Source: Girardinichthys multiradiatus
Taxonomy: Eukaryota; Chordata; Actinopteri; Cyprinodontiformes; Goodeidae
NCBI RefSeq assembly: GCF_021462225.1
Contig: NC_061797.1
Span: 40,876,147-40,940,146 of the forward strand
Length of the DNA stretch: 64,000 bases
Reading direction: 5' to 3'
Shown: positions 21,650 to 34,079 of the stretch, one piece after another
Numbering within the stretch: position 1 is the first letter of the stretch
How the letters are laid out: each line of letters opens with the position of its first letter
Position numbers and translations under genes: made by a program
The notes under the pieces: model-generated
The model's input: the letters and a program-made list of their open reading frames with translations, nothing else
Told to the model about the DNA's origin: nothing
The model's database searches: none

Positions 21650-23860
21650 TCTGGGCTCCGTTTCAGGAAGCGGAGATAACAAGCTCCGAGTAGAAAGCAC
21701 ATACCCTGAGTAGACCTACTCCACACTATCATACTCAGGGTTTCACAGGGTAACACTTGGGTTTCTCAACTCTGAGTTAAAGTCACCCAGAGTTAAACAT
21801 GTGCATGAGTAAATAAGAAGCCCTAATCAATGAATGGCAGAAAACCTGGTTCACCTTGGTAATGGCAGAAAATAAGAAGTTTGAAGTGCGCATTTCTCGC
21901 TAATTAGAAATATTAATGACAGCATATGGAGAAAATCAGCACATATTTAAAAAATAATAAATAAGTAAATGTTGCTGCTGCAAAATAGCAAAAGTTGGCA
22001 TGGAAGAGACACATCAATGCGTGGGTGTGAATTGAACGAGAATTGTATCCTCAATTCCACACTTATTCAACATAAAAGAAACAAACATAAAACATAGACT
22101 GTGTATGAATGTGCGCAATAAATGTGTGTCTAGGTGCAACCCAGCAGGCACAAAAAGGATGTGGTAACAAATCAATATAAAATATAAACATCCAGTTAAA
22201 TCAGGCCAGGTCCGGTCCAGTTATAAGCTATTGTTATGTTTAACCTTTACCAACTCAGTTAAACAGCATTGACTGGCTATATTCAAGATATGCAATTCAT
22301 GATGTGTAAGAAGTTAAAGGTTGGCTTATGACTTAATATGAAGAGAGTAGACATGCAACTGAAATTAACATATATTTGTCTGCCTTTAGACAGACAGAAA
22401 GACCGACAGACCCAGACCAAGTGGTAGTTTGTACAAAACCACAATTAGCTGTTATGCCAAATACATTTTTGTTGATTAAGTGTATTTTATACAGAATAAA
22501 AAATAAAATCTTTCATTGTGGGGAAATTTGGGTGTATCAGCAACAAAGCAAAAGGCAATGGAAGCATGCAGAATAAAACCCAGTATAATTATATATATAT
22601 ATTGATTTTATTTTTGAACATACTCTGTGGTCATCAAAAGGCATACTCGGATTAATTAAATTAGAAGTGTAGCATAGTCAGGTGATATTGGTGACAGCAT
22701 CAAAAACTGTGCAATATTGTATTGGTTTAATTGTCATATCCAGGTTAACACACAGTCAACAATTCCATGAAATTCTTGTGATAAGAAGAACTGTTCAACT
22801 CACTATAAAAACAAAAGTACTAATGGTGTGCAATGAAAAAAAAGAACACATGGTGCAGCAGCAATAGCTCATAAAGTGTCACAAAAATGGTTTGGTGTGG
22901 GTTTGGTGCAGTATTATTGACCAGAGTTTAGTAGTCTGCTGTGGTAAATGTCCTGGATGGGGGGGGCTGCTGCCAGTGATAACCTCTGCTGTTCACACCA
23001 CCCTCTGTAGTGTTTTCTGTCTCTGATGGGTGCAGTTCCCATACACACTGTGATACAGCCCGTCAGCAGGCTCTCAATAGTGCAGCTGTAGACGTTTGTG
23101 AGGATGCTGATGTTCATATCAAACTTCCTCAGCCTTCTCAGGACGTAGAGCCTCCGTCGAGCTTTTGTGACCACAGTGTCTGCATTTACTGTCCAGGATA
23201 AGTCCTCAGGGATGTTAACGTAATATAATATAAAACAAAAAAATAAATAAAATAAAACATAATCTCCTTTATTTAGTGAAGGAGCAGTGAATGTAACTGT
23301 CACGTATGCAGCCAATGATGTCTGGAAACCAAGAAATATATGAATAGATAAAGCATGACTATCAAAATGCAATAATGACAAAATTATTGATTTCCCTGAT
23401 TACATTTTTTCTTTATTAGTCATGTGGGGTGTGACTTGGGAACACCACAAAACTGTACAGCAGGGATGCCCACAGTTTTTCAGATTGCAAAGCTACTTAT
23501 AAAAGGTCCAAGTCACCCGCAGAAAATAATAAGATGTCTAATTGGGGCATAATCATCCCCTCCTTACAGAGATTTCTGAGGAGAATTTGCATTACAACTT
23601 CTGCAGGCTCCTCCAGAAAAGATCACACTGTTTGTGACACTTTCCTTGTGCCAGGTCTCAGCTAAAAAGTAGACCAAACCCAAGGTTGGTTCAATAAACC
23701 CTGCGAGCGAGCAGGTCGGTTCACAGAGTAAGTTGCAGGGGTAACTTGACTCAGGGCAACGGCTACCTGTCATTTTGAAATCAAAAACTCTGGGTATGCA
23801 CATACTTCCCCTAATTTACTCTGACTTCTCACCAACCCTGCTTTCTAAAACGGGCCCTGG
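21650..23860. mobile_element. Harbinger-like non-autonomous DNA element (tentative)
   Basis: The left end 'gggctccgtttcaggaagcgg' and the right end 'gctttctaaaacgggccc' are imperfect inverted repeats. Adjacent 'ctctgagttaaagtcacccagagtt'-type sequence is common at the ends of fish PIF/Harbinger-type elements. No transposase remains. A LINE fragment lies inside (22914-23215). The target duplication was not identified, so family and borders are tentative. Confidence 0.4.
22914..23215 (-). pseudogene. LINE reverse transcriptase C-terminal fragment
   Basis: The minus-strand frame reads EDLSWTVNADTVVTKARRRL, LRRLRKF and NVYSCTIESLLTGCI, a set typical of the region downstream of the reverse transcriptase in a common fish I/Nimb-like LINE. 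It is truncated on both sides. The N-terminal part of the listed 155-codon frame (above 23220) is unrelated. Confidence 0.65.
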
Positions 23861-24060
23861 AGACAAAAGAACCAAAATTGATGATGGGCCAGGGACGAAA
23901 TACTGGGATTCCTGAGTAAAGTTATAAGTGTAAAAGAAGAAACTGACGAGGAGTGAATGAAAACCATTTGCCTGTTTACTGGGGCAATGTTTAAGGGATG
24001 TTAAACAGGTGAGTCTAATTAACAACAGGCTGTAGCTGTGTCAAAAGTATCACACTAGAG

Positions 24061-24281
24061 CGGTGGTTTCCAAAGTCAGTTCTCAAGGGCCAGGATGATT
24101 TAGATGTTACACTGATGTTCAACAAACCTGAATAAAACTAATTCTTCATTAAAAGGCATCTGCAAACCTAGGTGTTATGGTGAGGATGTTATTTAGCTAT
24201 TTGAACCAACTATGTTGGAGCCAAGACGCATCTAAAACCTGCACGGCACTGGCCTGTATGTACTGAAGTTTGACACCTCTG
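24061..24281. mobile_element. hAT-type MITE, 221 bp
   Basis: Ends CGGTGGTTTCCAAAG...TTTGACACCTCTG resemble the CAG(C/T)GGTT...ends of fish hAT MITEs; internal 'atctaaaacctgca' also fits. The 8-bp flanks CACTAGAG (24053-24060) and CATTAGAG (24282-24289) match at seven of eight bases, the hAT duplication size. Confidence 0.75.
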
Positions 24282-24389
24282 CATTAGAGTAACAGTTTTC
24301 CAATCAACAAACTAAACCCAAACTGATAGCAAAATCTTACAGTACCAGAGAAATGTATTATGGCTCTCTTTTCTCCAGCAGCACTTGGA

Positions 24390-25047
24390 GCAAAAAGTGA
24401 TATCTGGCATGCCACTTTTAAAAGTGGCATTTGCCACTTTTAAAAGTGGCATACCAGTTTCAAAAGTGGCTTTTAATTTTTTTATCATTTTTTCATACAT
24501 TTGAAATCAAATTTGAACCAAAAACAAGCAATACATTAAAAAAGCCATTGTCGTTAAAGACAGAAAACCACCACTTTAAATGTATGAAAATTATAGTTTC
24601 ACTGACATGTACAATAGGTGGCGGTAGCATCTGTTGTTTTCAACCAAAGAAGAAGAAGGAGAGCTCTGCATTAGATTAAGTCAGACTAGATGTGGCTAGG
24701 CTAATGCTTGGCAGATCACCCACTAACAACTGCTTACTGTAATATTGATAACATGCTGCTGCTTTCAGAACACTCAGTCACAGTCAAAGAAAACACAACC
24801 ACGGCAAAGATTTGGTGATATGAATGTTTACTGTTTTCTCTGTAACAGACATGCGAACTATGTTACAACCACATACATGTATTCATTTTCATAACTGCAT
24901 ATAATATATTTTCAATAAATCCAAAATACGACATTTAGCGCTTATGTAGGGCATTTGATGAAACTGGCCTGCCACTTTTAAAACTGGTACACCACTTTTA
25001 TTACTGGCATGCCACTTTTGAAACTGGCATGTCAGATACTACTTTTC
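24390..25047. mobile_element. Palindrome-rich non-autonomous element (foldback-like)
   Basis: Both ends carry arrays built from GCCACTTTTAAAAGTGGC (a perfect 18-bp palindrome) and 'ggcat(g/a)cca' spacers: about 24400-24475 and 24966-25040. The outermost sequences 'gtgatatctggcatgcca' and, reversed, 'gtagtatctgacatgcca' are inverted repeats. The middle has no coding capacity. Class unknown. Confidence 0.5.
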
Positions 25048-28000
25048 ACTCCCGCTTTCTCTCCTTTACTGGGTTAATATGCTTTTTCAGTACATTAATA
25101 TAAAAACAATTATTCTTTCTAGAAATTTCTGAATATGCACAGGGAGTGTACTAGAACTTTGAAGAAAAATAAGAGCAATTTTCACCGACAGACTTAAAAT
25201 AAAGTGAACTGATTAAAAATGAACCACAAGTAAGCGGTGATGATTAAAGAAGGATATTCGTTGTTGGGAAGTTTAGCATCACTATGTCAGTGACTGGGCT
25301 TTCAAGCATGGAGGGTTAAGGAGGCTCCTGGGGCTTTCCTGGTCAGACATGATAAGTGGAAGAAAGAGAGACAGAGTTGTGCAAACAGAAAGAGGGTCCT
25401 TCAGTAAACAGGCCAGCCATAGAGACTGCTGCAGTCTAATGGAGCCCCTCACAAGCAGTCCCTGTCAGTCAGAAAGGTAAAACAAGGTCTAACTAGGCCC
25501 TAATGAAGACAGCCTCACACCTACATGTCTTGAAACTGCCCAGCCAAAAATCAGACACACTTATTATCTTTCTTCCTTGCTGTGGAATGTTGCCCACTCA
25601 ATGTCACTAACAAGAACAAAGTAAGATCCATCTCTAAGTCCAAGGCAGCTAACACCAGTTTTGGTTCACTGTCTTTGGAGTGAACATGGTACAGAGCAGC
25701 ATACTGCTGCTAAGCTTTGCAACTGTGGAACAGTATCCACCATCCACCATTCTGCACTAATTTAAATATTTATTGACTAAACATCAAGCATAATTAAAGT
25801 TGTGCACAGATAACCACAAAAACAGTAGTCAGTGTTTTTACATACATGTTTATAAATTTGGTAAAGATTCCTGGGCAAACAAACAATAAATTAAAATACC
25901 TGTCATCCGTGTCATCCATGCACCATCTGTCGCTCGGGTCAACAATAATAAACCTATGTTTAAACAAGTTTGCAAGTTAATTATTTTTATTTTCAATCCA
26001 CTTTTGCACCCTTTGCAATTTTATGTAACGTCAAAATATATAAATAAGTAACAACCTAAAGTTCTGCAGCATGAACACAGAAAGGCATACGTCCCTAATG
26101 ATGTTTTGCCTGTGCTGTCTAAAATGCTTTTAGGTCAATAAAGGAACATTAGCTAAGTTAGAGAGGCAATCGCCATCCTGCTGTCCATCTCAACCCACCA
26201 GCATTGCCTCAGGACACAGCCTCTGGCTGGCCTCTAACCAACCCTTGGCCGGCTGTTTCTATGGTAAGTGCTCTGTCACGAAGATGCCAGGGGCTACAGC
26301 ATATGCCACCCAATCTCTGGCATATCCCCCATGGTAAACCGAGGACCAATAATAGAGAAATGATTTTCTGTACTGTAAGCATATCTTTATGTCTGTGCAT
26401 ATATGACAGACCTGCTGCTGAGTGGCTCCTACTTTTTCCACCAAATGGCTTTGCAGATGAAAGACTACAGACATCATACATAAGAACTCGGAAGAAAGAA
26501 AAAAACTGTAAAACAGAAGGGTTTCTTGTCTCTGACAGACCTCTACAATTCAGAGAAAAAAATTACTTAGGGAACTCTGAGCTCATCTGGGAGCAGTAAT
26601 ATTTTCACTGAGTAGAACGAGTTCTTCTGATATCTTAACAACACAAAGCTACGCTTTAACCAACTTTAATCACAAAACATTCATTTGCCAGATTTTATCT
26701 CCTTTTGTTTGCAACTTGTTGAAGTCAATTTTAGAGGCCAGAAGGTTTTGCTTATTAGTTGTATATTACAATGTAAAAAAGCAAGTGCTTGCAATTATTG
26801 TGTTAACATCAATGCTGATTATAGCTGGATAAAGTAAATATTCATTTCATTCATTCATTCAGTCATCTGAGTTGAATGGAAATTAAACACAAAGGTATAC
26901 CTCAATTTATCATTCCTCACCCACTGCAGATCTGGTCTAAACAGCAAAAGCAAGTTATAGGCCGTGCACCAGACTTTAGCTGGGACATACATTTACAGTT
27001 AGGAGCTGCATTGTCTATACAAAAAACAGAATGTAACCCTTTCAGGAAACAGAAAAATGCAATTAGTTGTTACTTTCTCTTGAAATTTCTGTACGATTTT
27101 TATTTTTAATTTGTTTTATCTTATGCCCTAGTGTCCCTTCCTTTCTATGGGCATGGGCCATCATTACCAGACTTTACGGGTTTGTAATGGAGTTCTAATG
27201 TTGGCTAAAACAATCCTTACAGTACATTTACACTGTAGAAACGCAGCCTCAGTGCTGGGTACAAAGGAATTGGTGCAACGCTATTATCTTCCATGTACAA
27301 GTCTTTAATTAGTTTCAGTAAGCATATGTTTCATAAATGAACAAAAGAAAAAGATTAATTCAAACCCAACCCTGTTCTCTTTCTCTAAGATAGTTTAAAG
27401 CAGTCAAAGATAAGAGGAGAGCTACAGGGAAGAGCTTTATTGTGTCTCTGTATCACAGAGTATGTGGGGAGTTCAGAGACTGTGTGGAATAGAAGCCTAA
27501 GGCTTATGTTTTCAAATCATAGAGTTCCCAAATACAGTCTATGAGTCTCAACAATGAAAGGACAGAAATAAGACCTGACAGTGAACTTTCTCACATGGTC
27601 TTACAAAATGTCATCCATACTCAAGTACATCAACTGTGACATAACATGAGTCTGTGCGATGCAAAAAACAAAAAAAGAAATGCTTACTGAAAATAAGAGC
27701 TTGCAACTTGTAAACTGAATATCACCCTTTTTCATATGTATATTTAATAAAGCAAACGTAACCTGTAGAATTTTCTTTTTAAGTCACTTCATATAGGATC
27801 TTTACACCACAGATTTAGTCAACACAAACTCTTGCCCATTCCAGTGGCAGCCTGAAATCTTAAAACACAAGGAGTCTCCAATCTTGCTAGGTTGGTAATG
27901 TCTAGTTTGTTTATCTGAATGCTTGACCTCACATGTAAAAGTGTCTTTTAGGTGAGACTGGGCTAAAAATTTATTTTTTATTAATCATCTTCTTTTCAGT

Positions 28001-28231
28001 AAAAAAAGACGGAAAAAAAATAAAAAAACAGAACGATTTGAAGCTTTTTGTTTTTGCTATGTTTGTAAGTCTTATAAGATTTTTTCAGTGGACTTTATTT
28101 AAGATAATGTAACCTTCAACTCATACCTGACTGTGCAAGACAAAAATGACAAGAGCAACAGAAGAGATGAGGTGTTTAATACTGCCACGTCGAAGCAATA
28201 AGCTAGGCATTACTAAAGTGCCTGTCAAACC
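25048..28231. other. non-coding, nothing recognised
   Basis: About 3.2 kb without a named repeat. A somewhat GC-richer island at 26160-26480 has overlapping frames on both strands (26204-26599 plus; 26209-26481 and 26259-26477 minus) but no domain. Confidence 0.4.
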
Positions 28232-28234
28232 TTT

Positions 28235-28365
28235 CCGATTTAATTCAGTTCAATTTATTTTATTTATATAGTACCAACTCAGAACATGTCATCTCAAGGC
28301 ACTTAAAAAAATAGTCATTTCAAACCAATTCTACAGACAGATTCCAAGTCAATTACATATATTCC
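28235..28365 (-). repeat. Teleost interspersed repeat, 3'-tail type (copy 2)
   Basis: Same family and direction as 2078-2217: 'atttatatagtaccaactca', 'tcatctcaaggcactta', 'acagattccaagtcaattac'. Confidence 0.55.
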
Positions 28366-28519
28366 AAATTGTGGAGACTGTGTGTTTGTCCCTGTGCAGT
28401 AACGTGGGATGCACCCACACTTCAAAAACATGCACGTCTGTAAATTCCTAAATTGATAGTAAGAGTGTATGATGCCCTCATGTGTTTCTTTGCTATTGGG
28501 CAATTGGGATGTACCTGCC

Positions 28520-28712
28520 TCTCCTCAAGTCAAAGCCTGGACAAGTGCCAGCAATGTGGCAAACCAGCCTTCAGGGACATCTGTGGCAAATTATCGCCGG
28601 GCGCCGCACAATGGCAGCCCACTGCTCCCTGTAAGGGATGGGTTAAATGCAGAGGACAAATTTCATTGTAATGCACAGGTGCAATGACCAATAAAGATGA
28701 TTATTATTTTGC
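28520..28712 (+). repeat. Retroelement 3' end, ending in AATAAA and A/T tail
   Basis: The block 'gcgccgcacaatggcagccc', 'gggttaaatgcagaggacaa', 'ttcattgtaatgcacaggtg' then 'aataaagatgattattattt' is a very common 3' terminus of a fish retroelement. The element is truncated to about 190 bp. Confidence 0.55.
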
Positions 28713-28899
28713 ATTTGAGGAGGTAAATGTGGCAGCTAGGATTTTCCTATTATATACAGAAATAAGGTAATACATTCATGATATAAAGCATAAACCAAAG
28801 TGTTGACGCCTATCCAGTTACTGCTATTAAACATTTATTTAGTCATATTCTTAAAGAAAAACAATATTGAATATGCAGCCAAACAGAAAAGGAATAAGC

Positions 28900-29244
28900 A
28901 ATAAGAAGAAACAGGGGGAAAAAGTGAAATAAAGTAAAAAAACTCAAACACAGGGTAGAGTCTAGGCGATTGGTGTCATGGGAACAAGAGGCTTCTGCCA
29001 TTCTATTGAGCATCTCGCTGAACACAGTCTCTGATTTCTTCTCTTTCTGCTTTTTTTTCCATTCAAAGAGCACTTGAAAGCCTTTCTGTGGTGTTGAGCA
29101 GGTGGGTGTATGTGTAGAGGAAGACTGAGGTCGAGAGTGGGTAGGCGTGGGTAAAGCAGCTCCCTCTTTTTCTATCCACTGCACAGAAGTGGAAGACTCA
29201 GAGGTCCAAAGGCCCATTGGTCCAAAGCTGGAGTCAAGCATCTT
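28900..29244 (-). CDS. Possible exon, unidentified
   Basis: A minus-strand open frame (28843-29241) begins immediately after a good splice-acceptor-like sequence (pyrimidine-rich 'cccctccttctctttaag' then ATG). The first 80 codons have a mixed Ser/Thr/Pro-rich composition and a Lys-rich patch (EWKKKQKEKKSE), unlike the repeats nearby. The frame then becomes hydrophobic and low-quality. I recognise no domain and see no donor I would rely on. It may equally be chance. Confidence 0.15.
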
Positions 29245-29469
29245 AAAGAGAAGGAGGGGAAACTGAAGGCATACGACTAGGTAACTTCAATGAAAGCTAG
29301 CCATAAAGCCAGACTAAAATCTACCCCTACTTTGAAAACTTTGCACAATAATACATATTTTAGGAGATATAACCAAGACCTTATCTTAGTTACGTTTAAC
29401 AAAATTACGAAATATCTATCAATAACATTCTCTGTAAAATGAGTGATGATTTTTTTCTCTTTCATCTGG

Positions 29470-30236
29470 GGTGTCTCATGCTACATAAAATTTTATTTAT
29501 ACAGTATGGTAGTTAAGCGTTATGTATAATATTGTACCACACCTAAATACTTAACTCTTTTGAGAGCACATACTTAGATTTAGAATTTCGGGTGACGGCA
29601 AAGTTGCCAATGTTTTATCTGCAGTGTTTTATGGCGCTTATTCCTCCACAGAAACTGTATACAGCTCTTTAATCCAGGTAGGATTAGCAAGAAACTACTG
29701 ATGCAACCATGATTTTGTTTTTGTTTTTTACTTTAACATAATTGATGAAAACAGTAGGCAGTTTTTGAATGCCTGGCATTTTGGGGGAGACTTCAGACAG
29801 TATCAGTTATAGAAATTGGCTTAGCTGAGTACAGTCAAATCCCTATCGATGAAGTATTCAGCACCAATGGCCAGGGGAATAAAGGAGAGATGAGCCAAGA
29901 ATATGGCCAGAGGAATCTCTTAATCTAATGCATAGTGAATGCTCCAATAAACTATATAACTTCAAATGATTGAATAGATGGTATCTCACAGGATGAGACT
30001 GCAGCAACAGAAGGTGTGTTTACAGTGGAAACATTTTAGAGATGTTTTTCAAGCCTTGACTGACAACAGTAAAGTGAGATGTGGTAGTATACAAAAGAGA
30101 TATAGGTAATTTTCCCACAGTTTTCTAGTTATGGTGCACTTCATCTTCAACTATCGGCAGTCCTGCAAAAATGCAATACTGTACTCAAAGCACAGAAAAC
30201 AGAAAAAGTAGGTACAAATGGAGACACATGGAGAGA
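29470..30236. other. non-coding, nothing recognised
   Basis: AT-rich DNA between a possible exon and a solo LTR. Confidence 0.4.
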
Positions 30237-30241
30237 CAAAG

Positions 30242-30684
30242 TGTCATGGTAGTCTTAAGGAAGGACCCATATATGAACTTTCAACAAAAAAAAAGAAAAA
30301 ATTAAATAGAAACTTTTCAGAATGTATTGCTCAAGAAAAACAGGACTTGGAGCATGAACATGGAAAAGGCAGACTGATGAAGTGACAATTATCCAGGAAG
30401 TCAAATGGAAGAATCCAGCATTGAACATAAAGAAGTCATGGGCTTAAATACTGAGGTAAGGAGCAAAGATGACAAAGAAACCAGATGGGCTAATAAGCAG
30501 AAATAAGATGCAGCTAGGACAAAAAAAGCAGAGAAGCTGAGGGAAGGAGACTAATTAACATGAGTGGAGCAGAACAGCTTGAACACTGAATATGGCAAGA
30601 ACAGTAGGTATAAATGAGCAAAGGAAAATGGTGAGAATACAAACACAAATGAATACCATGACCTAACAGCCAAGGATCATAACA
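30242..30684 (-). mobile_element. Solo LTR, gypsy-type, 5-bp target duplication
   Basis: 443 bp with ends TGTCATGG...ATCATAACA, flanked by CAAAG (30237-30241 and 30685-30689). Its reverse complement matches the interrupted LTR at 5879-7890, so the two belong to one family in opposite orientation. Confidence 0.7.
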
Positions 30685-30879
30685 CAAAGAATAGATATTG
30701 TAGCAATTTGTGTCAGGATAGTAACTTGTAAAATCTGCAGGTTAGCAGCTGCAATAATATTTCACTATTTTCACAGAAAGAACGGTTAGCAATGATGTTT
30801 TTCCCTTATAATAAATGTTCTAATTATTTTTTTTAATGCCAAAGAGAAACTAGTTGTCTTGTTATTTCAAATTTCTTCA

Positions 30880-31245
30880 TAGATTCGTCATAGATTGCTA
30901 AAGCTGTGGGCAGAAAGGATACCCTGTAGTGGTTTGTGTTGCATAGATCAAGAATCTCCTGACTGAAGAAAGTGAGTTGTTAAATTATTGTGTTGTGGGA
31001 AGGATGTTCGGGGTTGTCAATTATATCCAGTTTATCAAGCATCCCTCTTTTCACAATGAGCATTAGAGCTGTCAAAACAATCCCTGAAACAAAGCCAGCC
31101 TTTTGATCAGTTCATTTAGCTGTTTAGGTCAACGACTCTGCATTTCCCCTTGACAGAACTACTGTTTCAGTCTGTTGTGTAAGTGAGCAACCATATATTT
31201 GTACTCATCCAATGCCTCCACTTCTCTTATGATGGAAATGGTGTG
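30880..31245 (-). pseudogene. LINE ORF2 C-terminal relic
   Basis: Read on the minus strand with stops ignored, the sequence gives a 'EYKYMVAHLHNRL' start, and later LTTPNILPTTQ and LSSVRRFLIYATQT, matching the end of a fish I/Nimb-like LINE ORF2. It continues the relic at 32960-33420; a 1.7-kb insertion lies between. Confidence 0.5.
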
Positions 31246-31297
31246 TGTTGTGCAACCAGGATGCTTATATTAGTTCATATTTAATTAAATAACCATT

Positions 31298-32515
31298 CAG
31301 TCTGTCTGGTATTGTCCTGGGAATACCAGCCCAATATAGCGGTGGTATTGGGACAATGGATGAAAGACTGATTCGAGCACTGGCATTATTGGACAGCAAA
31401 CTCTGCACAAATGTGTAATAAATTTACAGCAACTTCTTAAAATATAAGAATTTATTAAGAAAAACAATTCAAATCCAAGTTTAACATGTTTCACTTAAAC
31501 TCTTTACTAATCTACCAGGCAACATGAAGGAATAAAGAAAACTAATGAACTATATGCAAATGAATGAAAAAGGGCATAATTAAAAAATGGTTGAAAACCA
31601 TAACCAATAAAATTATGCAGTATTACCATTAAGTGTTATTTATAGAAGAAAATTAGGTTTATCTTGAGGAATTTGGAATTAAGAAAAAATCTGTTTATTA
31701 GATGTATTTTAAAGGTAAATGTGTGATTCTGATGATAAGCTATAAGCCTCTTTTGTTAGCTTTAACTGCTAACAGCTAAGAACACGTGCTTGCCTGCTAA
31801 ACATCATTTACCCAAAAAGGTTGTTGGTTTTCAATCCACTAAAATAATATTTCCCTAAATATTATTTTACCAAACTTGAAAACTAAGTAAACACCATTAA
31901 GCCCATTTCTCCAGAAAGATTTGGTTCTTATTCAAAATAATATTTCAGCTAATTAAACACTGTTGAGGATTGGTCATCCAGAAGGTTGGTTTTATTCAGC
32001 AAATCATTCTTAAAATATTATTTTATTAAAAAAATATTTTATCTGATCTTGCATTGTGAATGGATGTTTAAAGGTATGCCAATTATTACCTAAGTTAGTT
32101 CCAAGACTAACTTCACTTCACTTCCAGATTCTTCAAGATAATCCTTGTTTCTAAAACATAAATACCATTGCATGGTAATGTTGCATCACTCTTTCAGACA
32201 TGGTTTTCAACCATCTTTGATCAACTTGTTTATATTATACATAGCCATTAGTCTTCTTTATTCTTTAACTCTGCTTGGTAGTTTAGTTGGATTGTTTTAG
32301 CACGGTAAAGAGTTTGTTGATTGAAATATGTTTGACTTTGAGTTGACTTGTTTTTCTTAATAAATTCTTGTATTTTAAGAAATTGTGTGAATTCATTCCA
32401 GATTTGTGCAGAGTTTTGCTGTTCAATAATGTCAGAGATTGACTCATCCCTTTCAATGTTGTCCTAATGCCACCGCCTTATTAGGCTGGTATTCGCAGGA
32501 CAACCCTTAACAGAC
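31298..32515. mobile_element. Long-inverted-repeat (foldback-like) element
   Basis: The left arm (from about 31298 to 31680) and the right arm (about 32515 back to 32130) are inverted copies over roughly 380 bp. Shared blocks include 'aacagcaa(a)ctctgcacaaat', 'agaatttattaagaaaaaca', 'atggttgaaaaccat' and 'ttatcttga(g/a)gaat'. Divergence is moderate. No coding region lies in the loop. The flanks are two parts of one LINE relic, so this is an insertion. Confidence 0.55.
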
Positions 32516-32519
32516 CAAA

Positions 32520-32955
32520 ATATTTTTTAATGAATATTAACATATTAACATTAAATATTAAGTAATATATTCATATTCATAATTACAACAACACTAATGG
32601 TATATCAGATTTATATGGCTTCAATAAATCTTCATATTTATAATTAAGAGAAGCGTTCGTGTTTATTTCGTGCAAGAGTGAGTTATCCGTCAAAACAAAA
32701 AACAAAAAGGTAGAAGTTCCCCCACCTTCAGTGAAGCGGATGAATAAACAGTGACATTTTGTGGTTCTGGTTAATAATTTATCAGTTATTAATGAAGAAT
32801 AGCTAATTGTAATTATGAAGAGCTTTGAGACCATAATCACAACACCAGGACATCTTTGACTTCTATTCGTAAGTAATGATTTTTGGTTAAGAAATAATTT
32901 TCCTGAATTACGATTTTTAATTATAATTTTTTATAAATATTAATTAATCAAAAAT
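32520..32955. other. AT-rich non-coding DNA
   Basis: Very AT-rich with repeated 'ataatta/taattaat' motifs; possibly part of the same insertion, but I cannot show it. Confidence 0.35.
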
Positions 32956-32959
32956 CATA

Positions 32960-33425
32960 ATCCTTACACCTGTGGAACTCCCCAAAACTCAGATTTACAT
33001 GAGCATTTGTTTGGCAGATGACAAGATCTGACTTGTACTGAAAGTCTGAGGTGTACAGAGCAAAAACAAATGGTTAGAGTTAAACCCCTGTCCTGTCCCT
33101 GAGCACTGACCACTTGGTCAGACACACAATCCTTCATCCTCACAAAAAGCAATCTGTTTGTCAGGTAATTATTTTGCGAGACAGTTGTGTAGACATCCAC
33201 CTGTGCTTTGGATTTTCTTACATAGTGAGTTAGATTGAATCATGTTAAATGCACTAGAGAAATGAAAAAAACAAGATCCTCAGAAGCTGCTTGCTTTGTC
33301 CAGACAATAGTGAATTTGTTGAAGTAGGTGTAAGATGATTGCTTCCAAACCAACCCCAAGATGATAAGAAACTGAAATCAGACATTTTGGTGTTTTGCAG
33401 AAGTGTTTTTGTTTGGGAAACAGAG
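32960..33425 (-). pseudogene. LINE reverse transcriptase relic
   Basis: On the minus strand, with frame changes, the sequence resembles the reverse transcriptase of a fish I/Nimb-like LINE: FVRMKDCVSDQVV, LFLLCTSDFQYKSDL. Order and strand agree with the C-terminal relic at 30880-31245. Confidence 0.5.
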
Positions 33426-33869
33426 ACTTGTGTGGGTTTTATTAACCCAAAATAATGTCTCAGCAGTGATACTATTTAAAAAAGAGACCTAACTAGATCA
33501 CGAATAAAATGATAATTGAGGAAAATAATGAAATAGATTGAGGAAAAAAAAGGGTAATATAATAGTTTTAACATAGTAGTTTTGCATGTAAACTGTTTTT
33601 TTTCAGTCCGTCAGCAAACAGAAATATTTTGAACATGAACAAGCTAAATTGTTTTTTGAAAGTACCAACTTTATTATGCTCAGAAGGAAGCAGATAATTG
33701 TCTTGCTGACCTCTCTGTGTTCAACACAGGACTGATATTACATGAAGATTTGAAACTTTGCAGAGGACCACAATGTTCTGAGAAGGCACATTAATACCTC
33801 CGCTTTATATATATATTAAAATAAAAATTTTTAGAAACTGCTTTGGGATTATTTCAATTGCAATGGACA

Positions 33870-33978
33870 TGGAGACGGAAACAAAAGGGAAAAAAAAGAA
33901 GCAAGAAAGAGAGAGGTGGGGCAAAAAGGAAAAAGGGAGAAAAGGAGAAAACAATAGAGGAAAGAAGGAAGGATGGAG
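33870..33978 (+). repeat. Polypurine tract, about 105 bp
   Basis: Almost uninterrupted A/G on the plus strand from 33870 to 33978, creating a Lys/Glu/Arg open frame. No regular period. Confidence 0.8.
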
Positions 33979-34079
33979 CACCCTAAGACTGCTTCTACAC
34001 CTGCACATATATAACAACAGAAATGCTACCGAAAATTCCACAGTGCTAACAAATACAAGATGTATTTAGTGGCAACTGC

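Noticed and set aside
22914..23381. 155-codon minus frame as a host gene
   Set aside because: Its C-terminal two thirds are LINE sequence and the rest has no homology I can see.
26204..26599. 131-codon plus frame as an exon
   Set aside because: Both strands are open here, and no splice signals or domain support either one.
33805..34069. Lys/Glu-rich and Phe/Leu-rich frames on both strands
   Set aside because: Produced by a polypurine tract; no domain or start context.
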